A stretch of 64,000 nt of DNA, from contig NZ_AP024871.1 of the NCBI RefSeq assembly GCF_024346875.1, positions 1,302,001 through 1,366,000 on the forward strand, in the 5' to 3' direction. A model generated the notes under the pieces. That model was given only the letters and a program-made list of their open reading frames with translations, was not told where the DNA came from and did no database searches. This document shows positions 55,574 through 63,793 of this stretch, piece by piece. The translations under genes and the position numbers were made by a program. How positions within the stretch are numbered: position 1 is the stretch's first letter; each line of letters begins with the position of its first letter. The stretch comes from Vibrio gallicus. Its GTDB lineage: Bacteria; Pseudomonadota; Gammaproteobacteria; Enterobacterales; Vibrionaceae.

Positions 55574-56341
55574 TCAACCTGTGCGCAAAGCTAATATTGC
55601 AGGGATATCCGTAATATCTAAATAGCGCGATAGATTCTGTTCTGCGGATTCAATAGCCACAATAGACATCCTATCTGCTAATTCATTACCCTCGATACCT
55701 ACGTGCCCATTAACATGATACACGGTGATTTTCGACGCTATTTGCTGATACAAAGCATATGCAGGCTTGATAATATCTAGGTTCTTGATTTCACCACCAG
55801 ATTTAACCCAACCTTTTTTCTCCCAACCTGCAGCCCATTTGGTAATACAGTCGATTGAGTACTTGGAGTCACAGAAAATAGCAACAGAATGCCCTAACGC
55901 GATTTTTTGTTTGGCTAATATAAGGGACTGATATAAGCCATTGAGTTCAGCAGTATTATTCGTACCGAGCCCTTGATATAAACCATACCAAAGTTCCGTT
56001 AGCTCATTATTTTCATAGAGAGCTAAACCTGTTCCGGCTTCACCTGGATTGGGGTCACACGCTCCGTCTGTGAAGATCTTCATCTCAAATTCCATCGCAT
56101 CAATTTGCGCTTGGGAAAGAGGGGCTGGTTTTACTTTACGGGCATTTTTGGAAATTGGTTTAACTTCAGCTGAGTGAGCGCCCGTCGATTTACCCCCAAA
56201 GGCAGACTCGGCTTCTGCAAGGGTTGGGAATGATTTATATCGAGCGCCGGCGAAGCCATCGACTAATGACTTACATTTTGGCCAGGTGGTGAAAACACCC
56301 GTTTCACGCCCTTTCCAGACGACATAATACTTTTTAGCCAC
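55574..56341 (-). CDS. Ribonuclease H type I with N-terminal viroplasmin-like domain
   Basis: The 255-residue protein has an N-terminal viroplasmin/caulimovirus-type RNA-DNA-binding domain at 1-50 (KKYYVVWKGRETGVFTTWPKCKS). A linker follows, then an RNase H1 domain from about 85. The DEDD catalytic residues are visible: Asp in IFTDGACDPNPG, Glu in NTAELNGLYQ, Asp in IFCDSKYSID and Asp in NELADRMS, with His in VNGHVGIEGN. This resembles eukaryotic RNase H1, unlike E. coli RnhA. It cleaves RNA in RNA-DNA hybrids. Confidence 0.95.
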   Translation of the reverse strand: MAKKYYVVWKGRETGVFTTWPKCKSLVDGFAGARYKSFPTLAEAESAFGGKSTGAHSAEVKPISKNARKVKPAPLSQAQIDAMEFEMKIFTDGACDPNPGEAGTGLALYENNELTELWYGLYQGLGTNNTAELNGLYQSLILAKQKIALGHSVAIFCDSKYSIDCITKWAAGWEKKGWVKSGGEIKNLDIIKPAYALYQQIASKITVYHVNGHVGIEGNELADRMSIVAIESAEQNLSRYLDITDIPAILALRTG

Positions 56342-56597
56342 ACAACCTCCTAAGCTGATTTATCCAAATACACATAACGCGCTATAACGCTATTACCTTA
56401 CCTATTGTGCCAAATTGCAATGCATAGCTATCCACTTTATTGCGGGGTTAGTAAGGTCAAGGTGACATATATTAAGGTTAATCCTAACCACGCTGGGAGG
56501 ATTCTAATAATGTTCGATAACGAGATTTAGTATGAAGGGAATCTGTATTGGAAAGAGAAAATGCATAAAGTAAAGGCTCTCACTCTATGCATTAACG

Positions 56598-56622
56598 GTA
56601 ATTAGCCTTTATAGCTAATTAC
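56598..56622 (-). repeat. Inverted repeat at the end of the DUF3297 gene
   Basis: GTAATTAGC and GCTAATTAC are perfect 9-base arms with a 7-base loop, overlapping the DUF3297 stop codon. The AT-rich stem lacks a T run, so it is a weak terminator candidate. Confidence 0.45.
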
Positions 56623-56867
56623 TTATAGTAAGCTTCCACTTCACCCTTTAAGGTGATTAGTATTGGCTGTCCCCAGCGGTCTTTTGCTTTTGGAGATGGT
56701 ATTTTAACCCATTTTTCGCTGATGCAATATTCTTCAACATCTGTGCGCTCTTTGCCGTTAAGACGAATACCAATATGGTGCTCAAAACACTCAGCAACAT
56801 GATGTGGGCTACGTGGGTTACCAGATAGATGATCGGGTAATTCTGGTCTTGATTTGGTGTCGCTCAT
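56619..56867 (-). CDS. DUF3297 protein
   Basis: The ATG at 56867 begins MSDTKSRPELPDHLSGNPRS, the family's usual start, and gives 82 residues; a longer ATG at 56918 adds 17. The family pattern continues with HHVAECFEHHIGIRLNGKERTDVEEYC and ends ITLKGEVEAYYK. It is a small soluble protein of unknown function. Confidence 0.9.
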   Translation of the reverse strand: MSDTKSRPELPDHLSGNPRSPHHVAECFEHHIGIRLNGKERTDVEEYCISEKWVKIPSPKAKDRWGQPILITLKGEVEAYYK

Positions 56868-57018
56868 AGTTTTAGCCTGAAATAGATATTGAGTAACGCA
56901 TTTTAGACAACTAACCACCTAACCTCAACCATTCTCGCCACCCTAACCCCTTCGATTTGGCCGAGCTCGGCAAGCAAAGTGCAAGCAGAGGAGGTTTCAA
57001 GTTTTTTATAAAAACGGG

Positions 57019-57581
57019 TTATGCATACCCTATAACATACTTGGTTTGAATATAATCGTTGGGAAAGACACTCGTAAAAGCGTGTCGTAAAGAGACCCTC
57101 TTTCGTAGTTCACCAAATAAGGGGACTCCCCCACCTAAAATAACAGGGACTCTTGTTATGGTGATTTCATTGACGAGCTGTTGATTTAGAAATGAGGTAA
57201 TTGTAGAGCCACCATCGATATAGGCATGTCTATAACCACCTAGTGCAAGTTGAGCAACTAAATCTGACACATTCCCCGCATACATATCAACTCGTCCCAA
57301 AAGGCTTTCTGGCACCGTTTTAACGCTGTGACTTAAGATATATATCTTTATATCACCATAGGGTCACTGCTCTGGCGTAAGATTAAACTAGCAATGGTTT
57401 CCATACATTTACGACCCATGATCATACAATCGACCGAGTTTATATACTCAGCAAATCCCATGTCAGGGTTTTCACTCATATCAGCACTATGGTTACCTGA
57501 CGTATGAAGCCAATCTAAACCACCACTTTGGTCCGCAATGTAACCATCGGCACTCGTTGCAATAAATACTGAGCATTTCAT
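57019..57581 (-). pseudogene. Dihydrofolate-reductase-like (RibD C-terminal) pseudogene
   Basis: Two fragments in different frames make one protein. The first half reads MKCSVFIATSADGYIA...MGRKCMETIASL; the second reads PYGDIKIYILSHSVKTVP...IDGGSTITSFLNQ...VPVILGGG. Both are landmarks of the DHFR-fold RibD_C family. In the third frame, the junction reads NLTPEQ*PYGDIK: a TGG-to-TGA stop at the Trp of the WPYGD motif, plus a one-base deletion in an AAA run just before it. Two independent lesions make this a genuine pseudogene, not a single sequencing slip. Confidence 0.85.
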
Positions 57582-57687
57582 ATACTTGGATATTATCTCT
57601 TGTCGTTGATGATTCAAAAGCACTACATGAAGAAGTTTTTGCGCATTAGAGGCTCTTCTCACAGCATCTATTCATCATGCCCAACGG

Positions 57688-58170
57688 CTACGCTGGCCGC
57701 AATGGTATGTTTATGCGCATGATATGTTGTGGGCCAGAAGGGCCTCCTAGATACAATTTACCTGTATCATCAAAGCCTCCTTTTTGATAACAAACCTTAG
57801 CGGCAAGGTTTTTACAATTTACAGTTAAGTAAATAAATTCAAACCCTGAGTAATGCTCAGCTAAGTAGCTAGGTAGGGTTTTCATGAACTGAGCACCCAA
57901 GCCCTTTGCTTGGTGTCGAGTATCTAATGCCAGTGTCCTTAAGCCACAACTCGCTTTAGAACAAAAGTTGTAGTGCTGCGCATACCCCAGATCTAACTTA
58001 AAAAATCCGACAATGTCACTGCTGACTCTAATTACAAACTTCTCAATCGAGCGTGTGGTATCGGTGACAAAGGCATGGGGCGTGGAAGCAAATCTCACAT
58101 CTTGCTCAGAAAGCTGAATCGCTAACACTGCTTTGTGATGCGATTTGTTAAGCTTTTCAATTACTATCAT
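57688..58170 (-). CDS. GNAT-family N-acetyltransferase
   Basis: The 160-residue protein carries the GNAT motif A at about 79-100 (LRTLALDTRHQAKGLGAQFM), with the acetyl-CoA pattern Q-A-K-G-L-G, and a later segment LTVNCKNLAAKVCYQKGGF. The substrate is unknown. Its start overlaps the end of the upstream membrane-protein gene by 14 bases, so translation is coupled. It lies within a small block of accessory-type genes. Confidence 0.85.
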   Translation of the reverse strand: MIVIEKLNKSHHKAVLAIQLSEQDVRFASTPHAFVTDTTRSIEKFVIRVSSDIVGFFKLDLGYAQHYNFCSKASCGLRTLALDTRHQAKGLGAQFMKTLPSYLAEHYSGFEFIYLTVNCKNLAAKVCYQKGGFDDTGKLYLGGPSGPQHIMRINIPLRPA

Positions 58171-58588
58171 CTACTTCCTTATGTTTTTCACATGGCGCCT
58201 TATTTGAATGTTTAGAGCCTGACCCATTATAAGTTACCAAAAAAGCGATAGATGATACGAATCCTATTCCAACTAGAATGTGTAGCACTGGATTTAAGCT
58301 CTGAATAATCTCTAACTCATCAAAGAAGGTTGCACTATGCACTGAGAGAACTCCCGCAGCGCCAGTAAGCCATTTTTTATCTAAATCAAAGCCATTACCG
58401 CCTACTTTGATCGCTAGCGAATGAAAAAACACAGCGGCCACACACTGGCAAGCCAAAATAATCGAAGCCACAAGCAATATGGTAATGACGTTTTCTTTCT
58501 CTGACATAATCCAGCTGGTCGCTACAATTTTTACCAGAAACGCTACCGCGACACCTCGCAGAAAATACTCATTGGTTCTTGCTAGCAT
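58157..58588 (-). CDS. Small multi-helix membrane protein, unknown
   Basis: The 143-residue protein has about four transmembrane helices (near 10-28, 33-56, 72-90 and 98-118) and a polar, Ser/Lys-rich C-terminal tail. I recognise no family. It overlaps the GNAT gene by 14 bases and may be its operon partner. Confidence 0.65.
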   Translation of the reverse strand: MLARTNEYFLRGVAVAFLVKIVATSWIMSEKENVITILLVASIILACQCVAAVFFHSLAIKVGGNGFDLDKKWLTGAAGVLSVHSATFFDELEIIQSLNPVLHILVGIGFVSSIAFLVTYNGSGSKHSNKAPCEKHKEVDDSN

Positions 58589-58662
58589 CTATCTCATCCT
58601 TTGGCGTTAGTTAGATGTCTAAATACTAGTACCTTAGGGGGATATTTCACATGCCTCTTTAC

Positions 58663-59106
58663 CTATTCGCCGGAGATTGTATAGGCTATTAACTCAACAA
58701 TTTGCTGTGGTGTAGTTGCCCAAGCTTGCGCAGATGCATCAACCTCTTTTAGTGCGTGAACCAAGTTTTCATCATGGAGTGTGATGTAAGGTTTACCAAG
58801 AGCTGCGCAGAATCCAGCATCAAAAGCAGCATTCCACTGTTTATATTTGTCTCCAAAGCGAATGATAGCTAAGTCACATGCCTTAATGGCAGTTTGAATT
58901 CGAATGGAATTTACCTTGGCTGATTTATGGTCGCGCCAATATTGTTGTTGCTCACTCCCAAGACAATCGCCTGCGGCATCACTTTTCTCGTGATCGGTAA
59001 CCGCTGAGGTAAAACAAGCATTAATGTTTTTCTCTTCACAGCCTTTAACTATCTGCTCACGCCAGTCTGAATGGATTTCGCCTGACAAGTATATTTTTAG
59101 CTTCAT
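58663..59106 (-). CDS. ytoQ: YtoQ family protein
   Basis: The 147-residue protein begins MKLKIYLSGEIHSDWREQI and contains GDCLGSEQQQYWRDHKSAKVNSIRI-type and DLAIIRFGDKYKQWNAAFDAG segments, which mark the YtoQ family. These resemble nucleoside 2-deoxyribosyltransferase-like folds but the activity is unknown. The gene is upstream of the orphan membrane protein and GNAT genes on the same strand. Confidence 0.85.
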   Translation of the reverse strand: MKLKIYLSGEIHSDWREQIVKGCEEKNINACFTSAVTDHEKSDAAGDCLGSEQQQYWRDHKSAKVNSIRIQTAIKACDLAIIRFGDKYKQWNAAFDAGFCAALGKPYITLHDENLVHALKEVDASAQAWATTPQQIVELIAYTISGE

Positions 59107-59242
59107 GCTTACCTACTTATTCTCGATTATTACCCCATATTAATCGAAAGCCTTCCAGCGATTAATATCTAAGTTAATGATAATTAAAGGGGTTTATGCT
59201 AACATTACACAAGATGAGCTAACATATCATGATCCAATACCC

Positions 59243-59286
59243 AAAAAAAAACTCGATGCCGCTAATTAGCGGTATCGAGTTTTTTC
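59243..59286. terminator. Bidirectional terminator after iadA
   Basis: The arms ACTCGAT(g)CCGCTAA and TTAGCGG(t)ATCGAGT form a long stem with flanking A and T runs on both sides. It ends the iadA operon on the minus strand. Confidence 0.92.
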
Positions 59287-59308
59287 ATTTGAAACGTTCT
59301 AAATGCCG

Positions 59309-60481
59309 TTACTCAAAGGTGCCTTTAACGATAGCTTCGCCGTCAGCAACCATTACACGCCCTTTCGCTATGGTGTGTGTTAGGTCAAGGTCTTGAGAAC
59401 CTAGCAATACAATATCAGCATCAAAACCAACAGCCACCTGCCCTTTAAATGTCTCTAAACCTAATTGTTTAGCTGCATTTTTTGTAACTGGAGCAAGGAT
59501 ATCGCTTAAGCTAAGCTCAAACTGGTTCACACCACGTTTGATTTCCTCAAGTAGTGAGCTTGGTGTACCGACTCCCATACCAACGATACGAGTACGGTCA
59601 GCATTCCACTTCGGCAATGAGCCGCCAGCGTCGGAACTAAAGGTAAAGTTATCTTTAATGCCTAGCTCGATAGAAAGCTTGGTCGCTTCTGCACATGACA
59701 GCTGTTTACGGCCTGACTGAAGAGCCTCTTCAGAAACTGCGGTACCGTCAATAGTGGCGCCACGCTTAGCAAGCTCTACTGCCTGTCCCCATACATCTTC
59801 ACGGTTAATGTGCGTCGGAACAAAGCGTTCAGCTTGATAGTCGCTATCATCAAGCACTTCTAGAAGCTGAGACAAACCTTTTTTACCCGCGCCAGCATGA
59901 ACAGTAATAATACCCGCTTTACCGGATACCAATGCGGAATTACGTACCTGAGAAACCAAATGCGCTAGGTTTTCATTAGTCACGTAAGGACCACGATGGT
60001 CAGAAACTGCAAGTTTTACACCGATCACCGGCTCAATAAACGCAATGTCTTTCATTACCGAGTCGGTAATAGTTGGTGAAGGCAGGAAGTACGAACCAGT
60101 AATGATATAGGTGCTGATACCCTCGTCACGAAAGCCAATCGCTTTAGCTAACAGGCTCTCAACGTGGCGAGATAAATCGTCCGTCCCCAATAAACCTAAT
60201 GCGGTTGTTACGCCGTTTAGGGTTTGATCGGTCAGCTTCAGCTCTGGAGTTCGAGTAGCAAAACCACCCTCACCGCCGCCGCCAATAAAGTGCTGATGGG
60301 TGTCCACAAAGCCTGGCACGACGTTTTTACCGGTCGCGTCAATAACTTGATATTCACCAACCAAAGATGCAGCATCGATATTGTCTTGAATGGCAATAAT
60401 TTTGCCACCAGCGCACAGCACATCTTTTTTGCCAAGAGATTGCGGAGCGAAAACATCACCGTTTTTTATTAATACTTGCAT
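59309..60481 (-). CDS. iadA: Isoaspartyl dipeptidase
   Basis: The 390 residues match E. coli IadA (390). The amidohydrolase landmarks are visible: FVDTHQHFIGGGGEGGFATRTPE (metal His pair), the carboxylated-Lys region VIGVKLAVSDHRGP, THINREDVWGQAV, and FSSDAGGSLP with the catalytic Asp. It cleaves L-isoaspartyl-X dipeptides produced by protein damage and turnover. It is the last gene of the gsi-like transport operon, 9 bases after the permease. That suggests import and hydrolysis of the same class of peptides. Confidence 0.94.
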   Translation of the reverse strand: MQVLIKNGDVFAPQSLGKKDVLCAGGKIIAIQDNIDAASLVGEYQVIDATGKNVVPGFVDTHQHFIGGGGEGGFATRTPELKLTDQTLNGVTTALGLLGTDDLSRHVESLLAKAIGFRDEGISTYIITGSYFLPSPTITDSVMKDIAFIEPVIGVKLAVSDHRGPYVTNENLAHLVSQVRNSALVSGKAGIITVHAGAGKKGLSQLLEVLDDSDYQAERFVPTHINREDVWGQAVELAKRGATIDGTAVSEEALQSGRKQLSCAEATKLSIELGIKDNFTFSSDAGGSLPKWNADRTRIVGMGVGTPSSLLEEIKRGVNQFELSLSDILAPVTKNAAKQLGLETFKGQVAVGFDADIVLLGSQDLDLTHTIAKGRVMVADGEAIVKGTFE

Positions 60482-60490
60482 GGGTTTCCC

Positions 60491-61345
60491 TTAATTCTTT
60501 GGATCGAGTGCCGAACGAATGCCATCGCCTAGGATGTTGCATGAAAGCACAGTTAAGAAGATGCACAAACCTGGGAATAATGTCAGGTACATATAGCCAT
60601 CTACTGCCATAAAATCACGGCTAGAAGCTAGCATTGCCCCCCATTCTGGTGAGGGTGGTTGCGCACCAAGGCCTAAGAAACTTAAGCTTGCTGCCGTCAA
60701 TACCGAGGTACCAACACGCATCGTAAAGTAAACCAAAACACTACTAACCGTAGACGGAATAATATGTTTAAACATAATACGGGCATTACTTGCCCCCATA
60801 GTTTTAGCTGCTCTTACATATTGAGAGTTCAACACTGATAGCGTTTGTGAACGAACAATACGAGCAAACATCGGAGTACTAAATATAGCGATAGCGATGA
60901 TTACATTGATAATACCGCCACCTAACACAGCAACAATACCAATCGCTAGCAAAAAGCTCGGAAACGCGAATAACACATCCGCAACGCGCATGATGATGGC
61001 ATCTAAAATACCGCCATAGTAACCCGCAATCACCCCAAAGAATGACCCTGCAATAACACCGATAGTCACTGACACAAAGCCAACCGATAGTGAAATGCGC
61101 GCACCATATACAAGGCGAGCAAAGTTATCTCGACCATAAAGATCGGTCCCAGCCCAATGCGACCATGAAGGCGTCGACAAGATATTGTTGTAATCTACAT
61201 CCGTTGCCGTGTAATGCAAAAACAGTGGGGCTAAGATAGCCATCGCTACCATAATAAGTAGGATACAAAGCGCCGCAATCGCTGTTTTCTCTCGTTTAAA
61301 GCGAATCAGAAACATCGCCATTGGAGATAGAGTTTTTGAGCTCAT
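60491..61345 (-). CDS. gsiD: Peptide ABC transporter permease (GsiD/DppC-like)
   Basis: The 284-residue membrane protein has six helices and the permease EAA-type loop: VRAAKTMGASNARIMFKHIIPS. The N-terminal OppC-type segment HWAGTDLYGRDNFARLVYGARIS is present. It pairs with the preceding DppB-like gene, 5 bases away, in an Opp/Dpp/Gsi-type importer. The name Gsi is chosen by analogy with the binding protein. Confidence 0.92.
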   Translation of the reverse strand: MSSKTLSPMAMFLIRFKREKTAIAALCILLIMVAMAILAPLFLHYTATDVDYNNILSTPSWSHWAGTDLYGRDNFARLVYGARISLSVGFVSVTIGVIAGSFFGVIAGYYGGILDAIIMRVADVLFAFPSFLLAIGIVAVLGGGIINVIIAIAIFSTPMFARIVRSQTLSVLNSQYVRAAKTMGASNARIMFKHIIPSTVSSVLVYFTMRVGTSVLTAASLSFLGLGAQPPSPEWGAMLASSRDFMAVDGYMYLTLFPGLCIFLTVLSCNILGDGIRSALDPKN

Positions 61346-61350
61346 ATGAC

Positions 61351-62268
61351 CTACTTCATCTTAATTTGAGGGTTCACCACCGAGTACAATACATCAACGA
61401 TAAAGTTAATAAGTACAAAGTGGAACGAATACAGAATTAACAGCGCCTGTACTACGGGATAATCACGCGCGTTTACGCTGTCGATTAAAAATGAGCCAAG
61501 TGCTGGTAAACCAAAGATGCTTTCAACAACAATAGAGCCGCTCAATACAAAACCAATCTGCAAACCAATTACCGTAATAATTGGCAGCATCGCATTACGA
61601 AAAGCGTGCCTAAATAAAACACGGGTTTCCATCAAGCCTTTTGCTCGTGCGGTTTGAATGTAGTTTTCTGACAAAACATCTAAGAACGCTGAGCGAGAGA
61701 AACGAGCAATAATTGCGGTCCCTACCATACCCAAAGTCAAAGATGGTAGAACGAGGTCTCTCAGCCCTTCAAACCCTGTAGGGTTAAACCAACCAAGCTT
61801 AACCGCAAAGATTTGAATCAAAATCAAACCCAACCAGAAGTCCGGTACAGAAATCCCCGATACAGCAAGGATCATGCTTAAGCGATCTGGTAGTTTAGAT
61901 TGATATACAGCGGCAATAACACCTAGGATAATACCTACAGGAATAAACCATAAAGAGACCAAGGCTAAAGTAGCAGTGACCTTGTAACGGCCAACAATAA
62001 GGTCAAATACCGAATCGCCATTGACCATTGATTTACCAAGATCTAGATGAACTAGGTGAACCACAAAGTGTTGAAACTGAACTATTAGTGGTAGGTCTAA
62101 ACCTAACTGGTGACGTACCGCTGCAACGTCTTGACTGCTGGCATCTAAGCCAGCAATCATTTTCGCAGGGTCGCCAGGTAACATGTGAACGAACAAAAAT
62201 GCAATGATCGCGATGACAAACATCACGCCAATCATGCCTAGGAGTCGTTTTACAATATACTGCGACAT
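61351..62268 (-). CDS. gsiC: Peptide ABC transporter permease (GsiC/DppB-like)
   Basis: The 305-residue membrane protein has six helices and the DppB pattern: YIVKRLLGMIGVMFVIAIIAF, FVHMLPGDPAKMIAG, and the EAA loop NYIQTARAKGLMETRVLFRHAF. It is 6 bases after the binding-protein gene and 5 bases before the second permease. Confidence 0.93.
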   Translation of the reverse strand: MSQYIVKRLLGMIGVMFVIAIIAFLFVHMLPGDPAKMIAGLDASSQDVAAVRHQLGLDLPLIVQFQHFVVHLVHLDLGKSMVNGDSVFDLIVGRYKVTATLALVSLWFIPVGIILGVIAAVYQSKLPDRLSMILAVSGISVPDFWLGLILIQIFAVKLGWFNPTGFEGLRDLVLPSLTLGMVGTAIIARFSRSAFLDVLSENYIQTARAKGLMETRVLFRHAFRNAMLPIITVIGLQIGFVLSGSIVVESIFGLPALGSFLIDSVNARDYPVVQALLILYSFHFVLINFIVDVLYSVVNPQIKMK

Positions 62269-62274
62269 TTTTTA

Positions 62275-63780
62275 TTACTCGTAACGAACGTCAGTAACAG
62301 ACAGTGAACCATCAGGTAGCATAGTGATACCCTCAAGATTTTTAGACTTAGCCCAAAGTTGGGTATCAACTGTAGTCCATAGACCGGCAGCATCATTCCA
62401 AATGGTAGACTGTACGTTTTGGTAGATAGTTGCTTTCTCTACAGGGTCAAGGGTTTTCTGACCATCAACTAACCATTGATCAACCTTAGCGTTGTGGTAA
62501 GCACTGTAGTTAGAAGTACCTTCTGAACCGAATAGTGGACGAATAGCCCAGTCAACAGTACCTGATGAAGAAGACCAGCCTGAATCAAAGATAACTGGTG
62601 GGTTACCATCATTATTGATGCCGTCACCCGCAGAGTAGTGGCTCGCAACATCACGAGGCACGATAGTTGTTTTTACACCAATTTCGTGCAGTTGTTGCTG
62701 AACAAATTCAGCTGAGCGCATGCTGGTAGTCGAGTTTTTCGCCCAAATAGTGGCTTCAAAGCCATTTGGATAACCCGCTTTAGCTAGCAACTCTTTTGCT
62801 TTTGCAACGTTGTATTTGTAAGGGGTTTGAGCCTTAAAGGTCTCAATTTTCGAAGGTACTACTGACTCTAGAGTTCCTGCATCGCCACCGTAAACAACCT
62901 TTTTCAGTGCAGACTTATTGATTGCATAGTTCAATGCACGACGAACGTCGGCGTTAGCTAGAATCTTGTTCTGGGTGTTTAGTGCATAGTAACGTGCAAT
63001 GATTGAAGGTGACGCAACTGCATCTAGCTTCTTATCGCCCATTACCGCAGGTTTCATTGTATTTGGAAGTTGTAGCATTACTTGAGCTTGACCACTCTTA
63101 AGCATAGCTAGGCGAGAACCCGCTTCTGGTACAGCACGGAACTCTAGGTGTGCAACTTTCACTGGCGTGCCCCAGTAGTTCGGGTTGGCATCCATTGTAA
63201 TTTTTGAGCCACGAATCCATTTATTAAGTACAAAACGACCCGTACCCACTGGGTGCGCTTTAATATCATCGCCATACTTTTTAATTGCCGTAGGACTGAT
63301 CATGCCTTGGCTTGGGTGAGTAATATTGTTAATAAAGGTGTTTGAAGGTGATTTAAGCTTCACTTCCAAAGAGTATTCTGACAGAACTTTAAAGCTCTCA
63401 ACATTAGACAACAAAGAAGAACGACGTTGTTTTTTGTCAATTTCGTTTTCAAAGTTGAATTTCACAGCTTCTGCGTTAAATGCAGTACCATCGGTGAACT
63501 TAACACCTTGATGAAGATTAATGATGTAGGTTTTACCGTTATCACGAACTTCGTAACCTGTCGCCAAATTAGGCTGAACCTGCATATTTTGGTCAAACTT
63601 GAATAAGCCATCATAAATGGCGTTTGCGATGCTCATATCAAGCGTCACGCCGGCATTATGTGGGTTTAGTGTTTGTACCGTTGAATATGATGCAACGACT
63701 ACTTTATCTTGAGCTGCATAAACATTCGCACTCAAACCAAGTGCTACGGCTAGCACTAAGGTCTTCTTAGTTGTGTTCAT
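62275..63780 (-). CDS. gsiB: Peptide ABC transporter substrate-binding protein (GsiB-like)
   Basis: I chose the ATG at 63780 (MNTTKKTLVLAVALGLSANVYA) with SD AAAGGA six bases upstream; the ATG at 63801 would overlap the preceding ATPase gene. The 501-residue product has a signal peptide (1-22) and the family-5 extracellular fold. YEVRDNGKTYIINLHQGVKFTDGTAFNAEAV is typical of the family. Segments such as HPVGTGRFVLNKW and SPSIIARYYALN resemble GsiB, the glutathione-binding protein. The neighbouring isoaspartyl dipeptidase suggests peptides with an isopeptide or beta-aspartyl link. Confidence 0.93.
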   Translation of the reverse strand: MNTTKKTLVLAVALGLSANVYAAQDKVVVASYSTVQTLNPHNAGVTLDMSIANAIYDGLFKFDQNMQVQPNLATGYEVRDNGKTYIINLHQGVKFTDGTAFNAEAVKFNFENEIDKKQRRSSLLSNVESFKVLSEYSLEVKLKSPSNTFINNITHPSQGMISPTAIKKYGDDIKAHPVGTGRFVLNKWIRGSKITMDANPNYWGTPVKVAHLEFRAVPEAGSRLAMLKSGQAQVMLQLPNTMKPAVMGDKKLDAVASPSIIARYYALNTQNKILANADVRRALNYAINKSALKKVVYGGDAGTLESVVPSKIETFKAQTPYKYNVAKAKELLAKAGYPNGFEATIWAKNSTTSMRSAEFVQQQLHEIGVKTTIVPRDVASHYSAGDGINNDGNPPVIFDSGWSSSSGTVDWAIRPLFGSEGTSNYSAYHNAKVDQWLVDGQKTLDPVEKATIYQNVQSTIWNDAAGLWTTVDTQLWAKSKNLEGITMLPDGSLSVTDVRYE

Positions 63781-63793
63781 TTTCATTCCTTTG

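Noticed and set aside
56342..56618. Short ORF with GGGAGGA near 56500
   Set aside because: The strong SD-like sequence precedes an ATG that stops after only six codons, so no gene is called. A leader peptide is possible but unsupported.
56342..59308. Chromosomal integron cassette array
   Set aside because: The gene types fit cassettes, but I found no repeated attC-like sequences between the genes, only isolated GTTAGAT- or GCCCAAC-like heptamers.
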